Of a stretch of 64,000 nucleotides of DNA, positions 36,283 to 45,476 are shown piece by piece. Made by a program: the position numbers and the translations under genes. Numbering within the stretch: position 1 is the first letter of the stretch; each line of letters opens with the position of its first letter. Source of the stretch: Vibrio sp. RE88 (GTDB lineage Bacteria; Pseudomonadota; Gammaproteobacteria; Enterobacterales; Vibrionaceae); NCBI RefSeq assembly GCF_013113835.1, contig NZ_VTYQ01000003.1, positions 434,001 through 498,000 of the forward strand, written 5' to 3'. The notes below the pieces were generated by a model. It was not told the DNA's origin. It searched no databases and saw nothing but the letters and a program-made list of their open reading frames with translations.

Positions 36283-37623
36283 CTAGTATCCGACCATAGA
36301 TGGCAGCCATAAGCTGATTTGTGGGAAGAAGGCAATCACAAACACACCAATTACCGAGGCAAGCACAAATGGGTGAATCTTAGCGGTAATTTGCTCCACC
36401 GTGGCCCCGCCTATCCCCGAGGCAACGAAGATATTTTCTCCCAGTGGTGGAGTGGCAAAACCAATCGACAACGTACATACCACCACAATCCCAACGTGCG
36501 TTGGATCTGCGCCAAGCATGTACATAATGGGCAGCAATACCGGCACAATGATCATGATGGCTGCTAGGGTTTCCATAAACATACCAATGAACAGCAGTAG
36601 CGTGATGGTTAACGCCCACACTAGGTACATGTTGTCGGTGAAGCCAAGCAGAGATTCTGCTACAACCACTGGTATTTTCTGTTCGATCAGCAGGCGACCA
36701 AACACAGTGGCAGCAAACAAGATCAGCAGGACACGCCCTGTAATCCAGGTTGTGGTCGACAGCGATTTGGTAATGCTCTTAAACGACAATTCACGGTGAA
36801 TAAACAGCCCGACAAACAGCGAGTAGAAGATCGCAACCACGGCCGATTCGGTCGGAGTAAACATGCCGCTGTAGATACCGCCAAGGATCAGAAACGGCGC
36901 TAATATTGACCACACACCACGGCGCAAAGTATGCCTGATATCACCGAATGACCAATTCTCTGTCAGACCAGAATAGCCTTTGCGCTTCGCGATCATGTAG
37001 TTGGTAATGACTAAGGTCGATGCCATGATCAACCCCGGAACGACCCCAGCTACAAACAGCTTTGGAATCGATAGAGAGGCGAACTGCCCGTGCTGCGCAA
37101 TGGCTTCCGGTGGGGCCATTAAACCCATCGCCGAAATGCCAAAGATGACCAAAGGAATCGACGGCGGAATGATGATCCCGAGACCGCCTGAGGCAGCGGT
37201 AACCGCCGACGCGTAGCTTTTCTCATAGTCACGTTTCACCATCGCTGGGACCATCAGCATACCCACCGCCGCGGTCGTCGCTGGCCCTGAGCCCGAAATC
37301 GCGCCAAAGAACAGACACGCCATTACAGTGGCGGCACCCAGCCCCCCTGTCACTGGCCCGGCAAGGCTCTCAGCGATATCAACCAACCGCTTGGAAATTC
37401 CGGCTGCTTCCATCAAAGCGCCCGCGAGTACGAAGGAAGGCAAAGCCATCAAAGGGAAATTACCGACCGAGGTAAATGCGATTTGCACCAACGCAATCGG
37501 GTTCTTATCCAGTATTAAATAAGCAGCCATTGAAGCCCCTGCCAGAGACACAGTAATCGGTGCGCCTAAAATCAGCAGGGTTAAAAAGCCGCCAAACAAA
37601 ATCAGAGTTAAATATTCATCCAT
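36283..37623 (-). CDS. TRAP transporter large membrane subunit (DctM/TauM type)
   Basis: The 446-residue protein has about 12-13 hydrophobic segments and DctM-family features such as the AASGGLGIIIPPSIPLVIFG stretch and a GEN motif near residue 395. It forms the Na+-driven transport channel with the small subunit and receives substrate from the periplasmic DctP-type protein. Placement beside tauXY and xsc indicates taurine, as for Rhodobacter TauKLM; that is inference from context. Confidence 0.92.
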   Translation of the reverse strand: MDEYLTLILFGGFLTLLILGAPITVSLAGASMAAYLILDKNPIALVQIAFTSVGNFPLMALPSFVLAGALMEAAGISKRLVDIAESLAGPVTGGLGAATVMACLFFGAISGSGPATTAAVGMLMVPAMVKRDYEKSYASAVTAASGGLGIIIPPSIPLVIFGISAMGLMAPPEAIAQHGQFASLSIPKLFVAGVVPGLIMASTLVITNYMIAKRKGYSGLTENWSFGDIRHTLRRGVWSILAPFLILGGIYSGMFTPTESAVVAIFYSLFVGLFIHRELSFKSITKSLSTTTWITGRVLLILFAATVFGRLLIEQKIPVVVAESLLGFTDNMYLVWALTITLLLFIGMFMETLAAIMIIVPVLLPIMYMLGADPTHVGIVVVCTLSIGFATPPLGENIFVASGIGGATVEQITAKIHPFVLASVIGVFVIAFFPQISLWLPSMVGY

Positions 37624-37638
37624 CGTTACTTCTCTCTC

Positions 37639-38187
37639 TTACTGCGAGTTCAGCGACTTCTGCATTGTCAGTTTATTGAGCTCCTTGACCTCTGGGTCTT
37701 CACTTTTCACTCCTTTGAACAAGCGCTCGTAATTGTTCCAGAGGATCCTGATCATCATTAGTGAAAACGCGATCGGAAGAATCATGTAGAAATACTTCAT
37801 CGGAATCCCCGTCGTCTGAGATTTCCAGAACAGGTTCATTTTGTTGAACACAAAGTCATAGCTCAGATAAACGAAGTAACCGTTGAACAGTAACCAAAGG
37901 AAATCTGCAATGGTTTCACTGATGGTCTGGACGATAGGAGGGAAAAACTTGAAGTGAAAACTGACTCGGTTATGCGCCGACATTTTGGCTGCGACAACCG
38001 CGCCTAAATAGGCAAACCAAACAAACATGTAGGTGGCGACTTCGTCTCCCCATGGAATGGAATAATCGAACAGCTGGCGTGAAATGATCTGTGAGAACAA
38101 CAGCAGGACAAAACTTGCCAGTAGCAGGCAGCAAGTGTATTCCTCGACATTGTTCAGGTGTTTTTTAATTGTTTTAGCGACTGACAT
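37639..38187 (-). CDS. TRAP transporter small membrane subunit (DctQ/TauL type)
   Basis: The 182-residue protein has four predicted membrane helices (about 15-40, 50-70, 90-115 and 130-155) and the family W-G-D-E box ('IPWGDEVATYMFVW'). GGAGG is four to five bases before the ATG. It is separated from the binding-protein gene by a hairpin with a T-run, so the two membrane subunits are probably made in smaller amounts than the binding protein. Confidence 0.9.
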   Translation of the reverse strand: MSVAKTIKKHLNNVEEYTCCLLLASFVLLLFSQIISRQLFDYSIPWGDEVATYMFVWFAYLGAVVAAKMSAHNRVSFHFKFFPPIVQTISETIADFLWLLFNGYFVYLSYDFVFNKMNLFWKSQTTGIPMKYFYMILPIAFSLMMIRILWNNYERLFKGVKSEDPEVKELNKLTMQKSLNSQ

Positions 38188-38262
38188 ATAGCCTCCGGTG
38201 TTGATCTTTACATGACAACCAGTCGCTCAAGGGTATTGAACAGATAAACAAGTAAGGCCATG

Positions 38263-38299
38263 TAAAAACCCTACCTGCCCTGCTCGGGACAGATAGGGT
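38263..38299 (-). terminator. intra-operon attenuator between the TRAP binding-protein and small-subunit genes
   Basis: On the minus strand a 13-bp stem with a few G-T pairs (38287-38299 with 38268-38280, loop 38281-38286) is followed by TTTTT. It lies 12 bases after the binding-protein stop. Partial termination here would give high binding-protein and low membrane-subunit levels. Confidence 0.75.
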
Positions 38300-38310
38300 G
38301 TATCTTGTCG

Positions 38311-39312
38311 TTATTGTCTACCCAGTAGTTCAAGAACGTTGTCTAGCTTTTCTTTGCCTCCGATACTTGAGTAGAACTTAGGCCAGACAGATTTAGTGAC
38401 TTTATCAATCCACTCTTTCTCACCGTCAGCTGGGTCTGTAAACACCATGCCTTTGTCTTCAAGGTCTTTACGAATTTTGCTTTCTGTTTCCTGTAGGTAA
38501 GCAAAGCTATGTTCCGTTGCTTCTTTACCTGCATCAAGAATGATTTTCTGCATTTCAGGAGATTGCTGCTGGAAGATACTTTCACTGATGATCAGTGGCT
38601 CTAGCGAGAAGATGTAACGAATGTTAGTGACGTACTTTTGCACTTCATTAAACTTCATCGCATAGACAGTGATGTAAGGGTTGTCTTGACCATCAACCAC
38701 GCCTTGTTGCAGACCAGTAAACGTCTCAGACCATGCCATAGGTGTTGGGTTTACACCCCACGCCTGATAAGAGGCAATCATAATTTCGTTACGAGGGACA
38801 CGAATCACCAAGCCTTTTAGGTCAGCCGGAGACGCAACCGGTTTTTTCGAGTTTGTCAGCACACGGAAGCCTGAATAAGCCCAACCCACAACACGGACAC
38901 CGGCATCACGGATGGTGTTTTCCACCAGCTCCTGACCGACAGGGCCTTGCGTCAATAGCACGGCTTCTTCAGCACTTTGAATCACGTAAGGCATAGTTAG
39001 AAGGCCAACAGTTGGAGAGAAAGGTGTGACGTTATTGATCGCCAAAACAGAGAAGTCCAACAGTCCAATGGCCGCGTCGTTGACGGTGTCTTGCTCGTTA
39101 CCTAGCTGACCATTCGGAAACAGGTCGATTTTGACCTTGCCATCCGTTTTTTGCTCCATCAACTCTGTAAACTTAGTGCCGAGTTCCCATTGAGTGCCAC
39201 CGGCAGCATCGCCGATTGCCATCTTGAAAGTTTGAGCAGCCGCTGTGTGTGACAATACTGTCATCGCTACAATTGTCATGCCTGCTACAATTTTATTCTT
39301 TATAAGTTTCAT
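38311..39312 (-). CDS. TRAP transporter substrate-binding protein (DctP/TauK type)
   Basis: The 333-residue periplasmic protein has a signal peptide (about 1-26, to AAA) and typical DctP-family segments: 'GKVKIDLFPNGQLGNEQD', 'KGLVIRVPRNEIM' and 'SETFTGLQQGVVDGQDNP', the last with the helix usually contacting the ligand carboxyl or sulfonate group. The conserved arginine is in VIRVPRN. AAGG eight bases before ATG marks the start. The substrate, probably taurine, is inferred from the neighbouring tauXY and xsc genes. Confidence 0.92.
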   Translation of the reverse strand: MKLIKNKIVAGMTIVAMTVLSHTAAAQTFKMAIGDAAGGTQWELGTKFTELMEQKTDGKVKIDLFPNGQLGNEQDTVNDAAIGLLDFSVLAINNVTPFSPTVGLLTMPYVIQSAEEAVLLTQGPVGQELVENTIRDAGVRVVGWAYSGFRVLTNSKKPVASPADLKGLVIRVPRNEIMIASYQAWGVNPTPMAWSETFTGLQQGVVDGQDNPYITVYAMKFNEVQKYVTNIRYIFSLEPLIISESIFQQQSPEMQKIILDAGKEATEHSFAYLQETESKIRKDLEDKGMVFTDPADGEKEWIDKVTKSVWPKFYSSIGGKEKLDNVLELLGRQ

Positions 39313-39424
39313 AGTCTTAACCTTTTCATATCGCGCAGATTCCCTACCTGCGCTTTGCTCACAAGGTGACCTGGTACAACTTTCCTGGTCGTTTGTATTT
39401 CCCTAATCTGGAACATTTAACTGA

Positions 39425-40876
39425 TTACAGCACCTCATCTTTTAGCTGATACCATTGATAGAGGAACCGCTGCCCAACTCGTCGAAATGGTGCAAATAAC
39501 TCCGATTCCACCACTTCTCTCACGTTCGGGAACGGAAGTTTTGATTCAAATATTGGAAGGTCGAGTGTATGGCCTTCACCTGCTATCCACTGTGCTAAGC
39601 GCTTACCAGCCTGCGCCGAATACATCACGCCATTTCCGCCATAGCCCAACGCATAGAAAATGGACTCGCTCGGATTTGGCTGATAAATCCGCGGCATCAT
39701 GTCGTGGCTAACGTCTACCCAACCCCACCACGAGTAATCGACCTGAATCTGATCCAGTGCGGGGAATTTACGCGCCAGATCTGCTCTTAGCATGTCTTCG
39801 TACTTTTTCTGCGGAGCGTCACGGCCCGTGATAGCACTTCGTGTACCAATCTGTACTCGGTTGTCTGGCAATAAACGGTAGTAGTGACGCAATACGCGTG
39901 TATCGGTAATCACCTGATTGGTTTTGAAATTACACGCTGCTATTTCATCTGCAGTCAGTGGACGCGTCACCATGGAGTTAGATAACACCGGTAACAGACG
40001 GTTTTTGAGAGAAGAGTGCAGACCTTGACTGGTGTAGCCACCCGTACACACACCGACCGACTGCGCTTTCACCACTCCACCGGGTGTCTTGAGATAATGC
40101 ACACCACCTCGAGTTTCCCACCCTGTAACTGGGCTGGCTGGGTGCACTTTAACTCCAAGTGCTCGCGCCTTTTTCAGGTAACCAAACGCCAGCTTGCCCG
40201 CATGAATACCGATGCCTTCAGGCTCATGCATCGCCCCCGCAGCTTCCTGATCACCGACGTACTCTCGTTTCACGGTGTCGGCATCTAAGATCTGCGCGTC
40301 ATAGTTAAAGGTCTCACGAAGCAATTTGGCTTCCTTCTCCAACGTCGGCATGATCTTGGCACGGTGAGCAATATAGAAGTGGCCACCCGGCTGAGGATCA
40401 CAGTTGATGTCTTTTATCAGAGACTTAAAGGTGTTCATTCCATCCACACACTCTTGGTGCATTTTTAGAGCAGTATCAACACCCCAGCGTTGAATCCATT
40501 GTGAACGCTTCAGTCTTCCGGAGGCGCATTGCGCTTGCCCGCCATTTCGGGTGCTACACCCCCAACTTAAGCGGTTGGCTTCAATCACTGTCGCTTTAAT
40601 GCCATACATTTCAGCTAAGTGAATCGCGGTGCTCAAGCCAGTAAAACCTGAGCCAATGATGGCGACATCAACATCCATATCGGATGTGATCGGGCCGTCG
40701 TCTTCTGGCGGTGCGCCTGCAGTATCAACCCAGTAAGTCGGCGCGTATTCCTTACCCTGTCCCGGGTTTTTGTCTTTAAGCGGATCATATTTGGGATCGT
40801 ACTTATCTTTTGCTTGTGTCGTTTTTACCTGAGGCTCTTCAGCATCAAAGGCTGGCTGGTCCATGACTAAACTCAT
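39425..40876 (-). CDS. tauY: taurine dehydrogenase large subunit (FAD-dependent, DadA-like)
   Basis: This FAD enzyme should oxidise taurine to sulfoacetaldehyde and ammonia, passing electrons to the respiratory chain. The ATG at 40876 has AGGAG nine bases upstream and gives 483 residues. After about 60 polar residues comes the FAD Rossmann motif DVAIIGSGFTGLSTA, then SWGCSTRNGGQ, and near the C-terminus ALGYGGNGVMYSAQAG, all typical of the DadA/PuuB group. Sequence alone would also fit other amine oxidoreductases. The NTF2-like gene just upstream, the TRAP genes downstream and xsc nearby make TauY the best reading. Confidence 0.85.
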   Translation of the reverse strand: MSLVMDQPAFDAEEPQVKTTQAKDKYDPKYDPLKDKNPGQGKEYAPTYWVDTAGAPPEDDGPITSDMDVDVAIIGSGFTGLSTAIHLAEMYGIKATVIEANRLSWGCSTRNGGQAQCASGRLKRSQWIQRWGVDTALKMHQECVDGMNTFKSLIKDINCDPQPGGHFYIAHRAKIMPTLEKEAKLLRETFNYDAQILDADTVKREYVGDQEAAGAMHEPEGIGIHAGKLAFGYLKKARALGVKVHPASPVTGWETRGGVHYLKTPGGVVKAQSVGVCTGGYTSQGLHSSLKNRLLPVLSNSMVTRPLTADEIAACNFKTNQVITDTRVLRHYYRLLPDNRVQIGTRSAITGRDAPQKKYEDMLRADLARKFPALDQIQVDYSWWGWVDVSHDMMPRIYQPNPSESIFYALGYGGNGVMYSAQAGKRLAQWIAGEGHTLDLPIFESKLPFPNVREVVESELFAPFRRVGQRFLYQWYQLKDEVL

Positions 40877-40925
40877 AATTCGACTCTCCTGGTCATAACA
40901 CGTGAATAACGATTTCTTAGCGCGT

Positions 40926-41351
40926 TTATTTATTAGGAGTCTGTGCCGGTCGAGTTTTTCTGAACGCATTCTTCACTTGGATCTTGCCATCTTTAAGCGT
41001 GAAGACATCAACCATACGAGCTTCAGTCACACTGCCATCTGGATTGGTGGCAGAGAACGTTGATTCTGTAATGGCTTGGTCACCACAGACGAAGTGAACA
41101 GGATCACTCCAAGCTGCATCAGGGAAGTTTTTGAAGACCGCTGCAAAGCTGTCACGAACCGCTTCTTTTCCTTCAATAGTGGTGCCAAACAATCCTTCGC
41201 CAGCAACCGTGTGGAATACGCAATCATCAGTCATGAACGTCATCAAGGCTTCAACATCGTGATTGTTCCACGCATCGCTAAATGATTGTAAGAAAGCACT
41301 ATCGACTTGGTTTTCTTGTACTAATGTCGCTGCAGTAGTTTGCATATTCAT
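40926..41351 (-). CDS. tauX: taurine dehydrogenase small subunit (NTF2/SnoaL-like)
   Basis: The 141-residue protein has an NTF2/SnoaL fold signature: 'FSDAWNNHDVEALMTFMTDDCVFHTVAGEGLFGTTIEGKEAV' is the usual helix-strand-helix start, here split across about residues 24-65. TauX of Paracoccus and Rhodobacter is, as I recall, of this type and lies directly before tauY, as here with a 49-base gap. The start ATG has AAGGA nine bases upstream. The role of the small subunit is not well known. SnoaL proteins are common, so the assignment rests mainly on gene order. Confidence 0.75.
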   Translation of the reverse strand: MNMQTTAATLVQENQVDSAFLQSFSDAWNNHDVEALMTFMTDDCVFHTVAGEGLFGTTIEGKEAVRDSFAAVFKNFPDAAWSDPVHFVCGDQAITESTFSATNPDGSVTEARMVDVFTLKDGKIQVKNAFRKTRPAQTPNK

Positions 41352-41432
41352 ATTCCAAGGTCCTTTTATGTTTACGTTATTGGTTTAATATCAGCAGATA
41401 ATCTGCCATTTATAATTAGAGCAATAAGACTA

Positions 41433-41449
41433 GTTAACATTTCGTTAAC
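41433..41449. promoter_or_regulatory. paired GTTAAC palindrome upstream of tauX
   Basis: GTTAAC occurs at 41433-41438 and 41444-41449, eleven bases apart, about 90 bases before the tauX start. Each is a palindrome and the pair is symmetric. It may be an operator, but it does not match the motif shared by the xsc and pta regions. Confidence 0.3.
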
Positions 41450-41606
41450 AAGGTCCCTCACTTTATCTTTGAGTTTTATTTAATTCAAACGTTGAGTTCA
41501 CAGATTACAGTTTTATGACTATTTAATTATTCAATTAAAAATAAAATTCAGATCTATTTAATAAAATTATCAATTTGAATTATTGAATAATACTGACACT
41601 TTATGC

Positions 41607-42395
41607 TCAATCAAAATCAAAGTCTTGATGATAAACTCTTCCGTATTGTTCAAGAACACGTTGTTCATTTTTATTATCATGTTCTGAGGAAATGTCTCCT
41701 TTATTTTTATTACTCATGATTTCTGCATCATCTAAGTGAGTATGCACATCTGTACTTTCTTTTTCAGGTTGATACGAAATACCCATAGCTATCAATTCCT
41801 CTATAAGTTTCTTTTTCACTGAAGGTAATATATGAATCAAAGTCAATCGATTTTCATATTCCTTTTCCGCATACAAGGATTCAAAGTATTCTGTCGCGCT
41901 GCGTTTCAGAGGGTGGATGGAATACCACTTCTCTCGGTCTCGCTCATACGTATCACAGCTTGCAGCATTAAATATCTTTGTGCTTTTCAGAGAGTATGGG
42001 CAGTCAATAAATCTAACATGCTGATTATCATTAGCTTTAAGTACCGTCATACTCTGAACATTGTCACTGTGGCAGACAGACCACAGCGCTTTGCTGGCAT
42101 TCTCAGTCCATTCTAATAGCCTGGTTGGAAAGCCTTGTAGCCTCGCCATACACATCAAGAGCCAGTCATTAATCTCACGCTTATCCTGATAATGGAGGCC
42201 ATAAACTCTAATGGCTGATAACGTCTCTTGCTCTAAGTCATATATATTTCTAGCACGCACACAACCAAGTTTAGGAACTAATATTGAGTTATTATTTTCA
42301 TGTGCATGATATAAAGTTGGACCGCTATTATTACCAATGGTTTCTATTATATTGAAAAAGTCTTTAATCGAACTTATGTAGTGTTTATCATCCAT
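41607..42395 (-). CDS. FRG-domain protein inside the taurine locus
   Basis: The 262-residue protein carries the core of the FRG domain: 'MARLQGFPTRLLEWTENA' (about 83-100) matches the usual QHxGxPTRLLDWTxNP block, and an acidic/hydrophobic helix precedes it. The name-giving F-R-G tripeptide seems replaced by YHA-H (29-32). The last 60 residues are polar and low in complexity. FRG proteins are of unknown function and often occur near defence or mobile genes. The start ATG has AAGGA seven bases upstream. The gene is visibly more AT-rich than tauZ and tauX on either side, and nothing links it to sulfonate metabolism, so later insertion is likely. Confidence 0.7.
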   Translation of the reverse strand: MDDKHYISSIKDFFNIIETIGNNSGPTLYHAHENNNSILVPKLGCVRARNIYDLEQETLSAIRVYGLHYQDKREINDWLLMCMARLQGFPTRLLEWTENASKALWSVCHSDNVQSMTVLKANDNQHVRFIDCPYSLKSTKIFNAASCDTYERDREKWYSIHPLKRSATEYFESLYAEKEYENRLTLIHILPSVKKKLIEELIAMGISYQPEKESTDVHTHLDDAEIMSNKNKGDISSEHDNKNEQRVLEQYGRVYHQDFDFD

Positions 42396-42429
42396 AATTA
42401 CATCCTTACAGTACTAATAATCACAAATA

Positions 42430-43479
42430 CTAAGAAACCATTCGTTGACCATAAATCACAGTCAACATATATCCCGCTATAAAAACAGCATTAAGCAGTA
42501 ATAACAGTATTGGTTTCCATCCGAGAGAAAAAAGTTTTTCAAATGAGGTTTTTACCCCTAAAGCTGCAATTGAAATCACCAGACACCATTTAGAAAGTTC
42601 AGACATACCTTCTGCCAATGGCGCAGAAACCCAACCAAAACTGTTAATCGTAATTAATCCAATAAATACAATCAGAAAGAACGGCATTATTGGTGTTGAT
42701 ATATGCGAATCTGAATTGCCGTTATGACTTTTTACCCTGAAAGTTAATGCAATGAGTAAAATCACTGGCATTAGCATGGCGACTCTGAACATCTTCGCTA
42801 GCGTCGATGCATCGCCGATTTCTGTCGATAACATGAATCCGGCGCCAACTACCTGCGCCACATCGTGAATCGAACCACCGAGGAACATACCCGCTTCACT
42901 CGCTGTTAAGCCAAGTGAATTAACAATCAGTGGATACAACACCATAGCAATTGTTGAGAATGCGGCAACACCAATCGCTGTCATCAGGGTGTATTGCTCA
43001 TTCTCCTTGCTTTGAGGGATGGTGGATGAAATGGCCATGGCCGCTGAAATGCCACAGATTCCCGTTGCGCCCCCAGCAAGTAGGCCAAACGTTCCCGATA
43101 CGTTAAGCAGTTTTGCCAATATAAGGCTAAATGAAATGGTCAGTACGACTGCGCCAGCCAGAATCCCTACCCCTTCCAGCCCAATCGCACTGACATCGCT
43201 GAAAGCAATACGCACGCCCAGCAATGCCACACCAATCCGCACCAGTTTCTTTGCCGCAAACTCGATACCTGCACCGCACTTTTCGTGATCGGATAAAAAG
43301 TGCAATGAGATACCCAGCAACAATGCATAAAGAAACTTAGGGCCTCCATAATGATCAGAGACAAAGGTTGCTGCCGCTGCAATCACGACACTTAGCAGCA
43401 ATCCCGGTGCGATGCCTGTCGCCTCAAAGTAGAGACTACGCGGCATTTTCATTGTTTTAGAAATCATTACATCCACCAT
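42430..43479 (-). CDS. tauZ: TauZ / YeiH-type putative sulfate exporter (UPF0324)
   Basis: The membrane protein of about 349 residues has ten hydrophobic segments. The family glycine-rich blocks 'GATGICGISAAMAIS' and 'GMFLGGSIHDVAQVVGAG' are both present. Members in taurine gene clusters are called TauZ and are thought to export sulfate or sulfite. I chose the ATG at 43479, where AGGG lies ten bases upstream; a TTG at 43488 and an ATG at 43467 are alternatives. It follows xsc by about 50 bases that contain a GC-rich hairpin. Confidence 0.85.
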   Translation of the reverse strand: MVDVMISKTMKMPRSLYFEATGIAPGLLLSVVIAAAATFVSDHYGGPKFLYALLLGISLHFLSDHEKCGAGIEFAAKKLVRIGVALLGVRIAFSDVSAIGLEGVGILAGAVVLTISFSLILAKLLNVSGTFGLLAGGATGICGISAAMAISSTIPQSKENEQYTLMTAIGVAAFSTIAMVLYPLIVNSLGLTASEAGMFLGGSIHDVAQVVGAGFMLSTEIGDASTLAKMFRVAMLMPVILLIALTFRVKSHNGNSDSHISTPIMPFFLIVFIGLITINSFGWVSAPLAEGMSELSKWCLVISIAALGVKTSFEKLFSLGWKPILLLLLNAVFIAGYMLTVIYGQRMVS

Positions 43480-43495
43480 CTTACTCAATCCCTGA

Positions 43496-43518
43496 GTCCG
43501 GCCACTTTCTGGCCGGAC
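43496..43518 (-). other. GC-rich hairpin between xsc and tauZ
   Basis: GTCCGGCCA / TGGCCGGAC (43496-43504 and 43510-43518) is a perfect 9-bp stem with a five-base loop and no T-run on either strand. It is probably an mRNA-stabilising or processing element at the end of xsc rather than a terminator. Confidence 0.6.
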
Positions 43519-43532
43519 AGCCAGCCCGCGAC

Positions 43533-45344
43533 TTATACGTAGTCTTTGTATTTGTCGAGGAAGCGAACAGGTTTAGACAGTGCATCTCGGCGGAACGGGT
43601 CGCCCAATTCCTGAGTACACATGATTTCAATGATGGTGGTTTTGCCTTCGTTCATTTGCATGTCGATGGCTTTTTGCAGAGTTGGTCCAACATCTTCCAG
43701 TTTGTCGACGGTAATCCCTTCAGCCCCCATTGCGCGTGCGATTTCTGCGAAGCTCTGGTTATCCAGCTCACCAGCAACAAAGCGGCGATTGTAGAAGTCG
43801 ACCTGGTTCTTCTTCTCTGCGCCCCATTGACGGTTATGGAATACCACCGCGGTTACTGGAATGTTGTGACGAACACACGTCATGGTTTCCATCAAACTCA
43901 TCCCCCAAGCACCATCACCAGCGTAAGAAACCGCCGGACGATGTGGCGCTGCAACCTTAGCACCAATAATGGTTGGGAAAGCGTAACCACAGTTACCAAA
44001 GCTCATTGCGGCAAAGAAGCTGCGCGGTTTTTCAAAGCGAAGATAGCTGTTCGCCACTGAGTTGATGTTACCGATGTCGGTAGACACCATGACATCTTCT
44101 GGCATCGCTTTTTCAAGTTCACGCAGTACCTGACGTGGGTGTAGGTACTCACCACCAGAGAACGGTGTTTCATTGGCATTTTCTTCGATCATGTCTAGGC
44201 TGAACGGGTCACGTTCATGCGTCCACTCGTCGAGCTCTTTTTCCCACAATGCTTTTTCTGTCGCGACTTTGTCCAAGCGTACTGCTTTGTTTTCATCACA
44301 TGCCAGAGCACGTCCTTCAAGCCTTGTCGCTAATGCCACTGCTGATGCTTTCGCGTCACCACAGATGCCAACAGAAATTTTCTTAACCAGACCCAACATT
44401 TTATTGTCAGCATCAATCTGGATGATTTTGGCGTCTTTTGGCCAGTAATCCATGCCGTGCTGTGGCAACGTACCAAATGGACCAAGACGAGTTCCGAGCG
44501 CAATCACCACGTCGGCCTGAGAAATCAGCTTCATCGCAGCTTTAGAACCTTGGTAGCCTAACGGGCCACACCAAAGAGGATGGCTAGCTGGGAATGAGTC
44601 GTTATGCAGGTAGCTGTTAACCACTGGAGCACCTAAACGCTCTGCAAGTGCCGCACACTCTTCAATCGCATCGGCCATGACCACGCCACCACCTGAAATG
44701 ATGACAGGGAATTTCGCTTCTGCGATCAGCTCTGCCGCTTCATTAAGGGATTGTTCACCACCTGGGCCTCTGTCCAGACGAGCTGGTTTTGGAATCTCAG
44801 TCTGAATTTCACCATAGAAGTAATCACGAGGAATGTTGAGCTGGGTTGGACCCATTTCACTCATTGCTCGGTCAAAACAGCGACCAGTGTACTCCGCCAT
44901 ACGATCTGGATGGGTCACATGGCCCTGATACTTAGTAAACTCCTGAAACATTGGCAGCTGGTTACACTCTTGGAAACCGCCAAGACCCATGGTCTTTGTG
45001 CCCGTTTCTGGTGTGACAATCACAACTGGGCTGTGTGCCCAATAAGCCGCTGCAATCGCAGTAACACAGTTACTGATGCCCGGACCATTTTGTCCAATAA
45101 CAACACCATGTCGTCCAGAAACTCGTGAGTAACCGTCAGCCATGTGAGCAGCGCCTTGCTCGTGCACTACCGGAATCAATCGAATGCCTGCAGGAGCGAA
45201 TATATCCATCGCATCCATGAATGCTGATCCCATGATGCCGAACATATCTGTTACGTCATTGGCAACCATGGTCTCAACGAATGCTTCTGATGGTGTCATT
45301 GTCGCATTGCCGGAAACAACCGTGCGTTTTTCTTGCTCACTCAT
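43533..45344 (-). CDS. xsc: sulfoacetaldehyde acetyltransferase
   Basis: Xsc is the thiamine-diphosphate enzyme that converts sulfoacetaldehyde and phosphate to acetyl phosphate and sulfite, the step where the C-S bond is broken. The 603-residue length is normal. The ThDP glutamate is in VVHEQGAAHMADGYSR, and the metal/ThDP motif begins at GDGAWGMSLMET with the NRQWGAEKKNQ segment closing it. The Xsc-specific 'MGLGGFQECNQLPMFQEFT' stretch distinguishes it from acetolactate synthase. AAGGAGAAGGG precedes the ATG. Divergent transcription from the CobS-like gene, with shared operator-like repeats between them, suggests common control. Confidence 0.95.
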   Translation of the reverse strand: MSEQEKRTVVSGNATMTPSEAFVETMVANDVTDMFGIMGSAFMDAMDIFAPAGIRLIPVVHEQGAAHMADGYSRVSGRHGVVIGQNGPGISNCVTAIAAAYWAHSPVVIVTPETGTKTMGLGGFQECNQLPMFQEFTKYQGHVTHPDRMAEYTGRCFDRAMSEMGPTQLNIPRDYFYGEIQTEIPKPARLDRGPGGEQSLNEAAELIAEAKFPVIISGGGVVMADAIEECAALAERLGAPVVNSYLHNDSFPASHPLWCGPLGYQGSKAAMKLISQADVVIALGTRLGPFGTLPQHGMDYWPKDAKIIQIDADNKMLGLVKKISVGICGDAKASAVALATRLEGRALACDENKAVRLDKVATEKALWEKELDEWTHERDPFSLDMIEENANETPFSGGEYLHPRQVLRELEKAMPEDVMVSTDIGNINSVANSYLRFEKPRSFFAAMSFGNCGYAFPTIIGAKVAAPHRPAVSYAGDGAWGMSLMETMTCVRHNIPVTAVVFHNRQWGAEKKNQVDFYNRRFVAGELDNQSFAEIARAMGAEGITVDKLEDVGPTLQKAIDMQMNEGKTTIIEIMCTQELGDPFRRDALSKPVRFLDKYKDYV

Positions 45345-45383
45345 TCTTCCCTTCTCCTTGAATTGACATAAATTTCACTTTTC

Positions 45384-45476
45384 GGAATGAATTGTCTCTT
45401 TTTTTGATTCAAATTCACCTTAGTTGGGGATTTTTTCGTCGTCAAATTTTTTCATCAAATTGGAACAATTCATTCT
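45384..45476. promoter_or_regulatory. two inverted operator-like sites in the xsc / cobS-like divergent region
   Basis: GGAATGAATTGTCTC (45384-45398) and GGAACAATTCATTC (45462-45475) are near reverse complements of each other, sharing an 11-base exact match (GAATGAATTGT / ACAATTCATTC). A third relative lies upstream of pta at 50188. The pattern GGAAC-AATT-GTTYC resembles IclR-family operators. They lie between the two divergent start codons, one nearer each gene. Confidence 0.6.
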
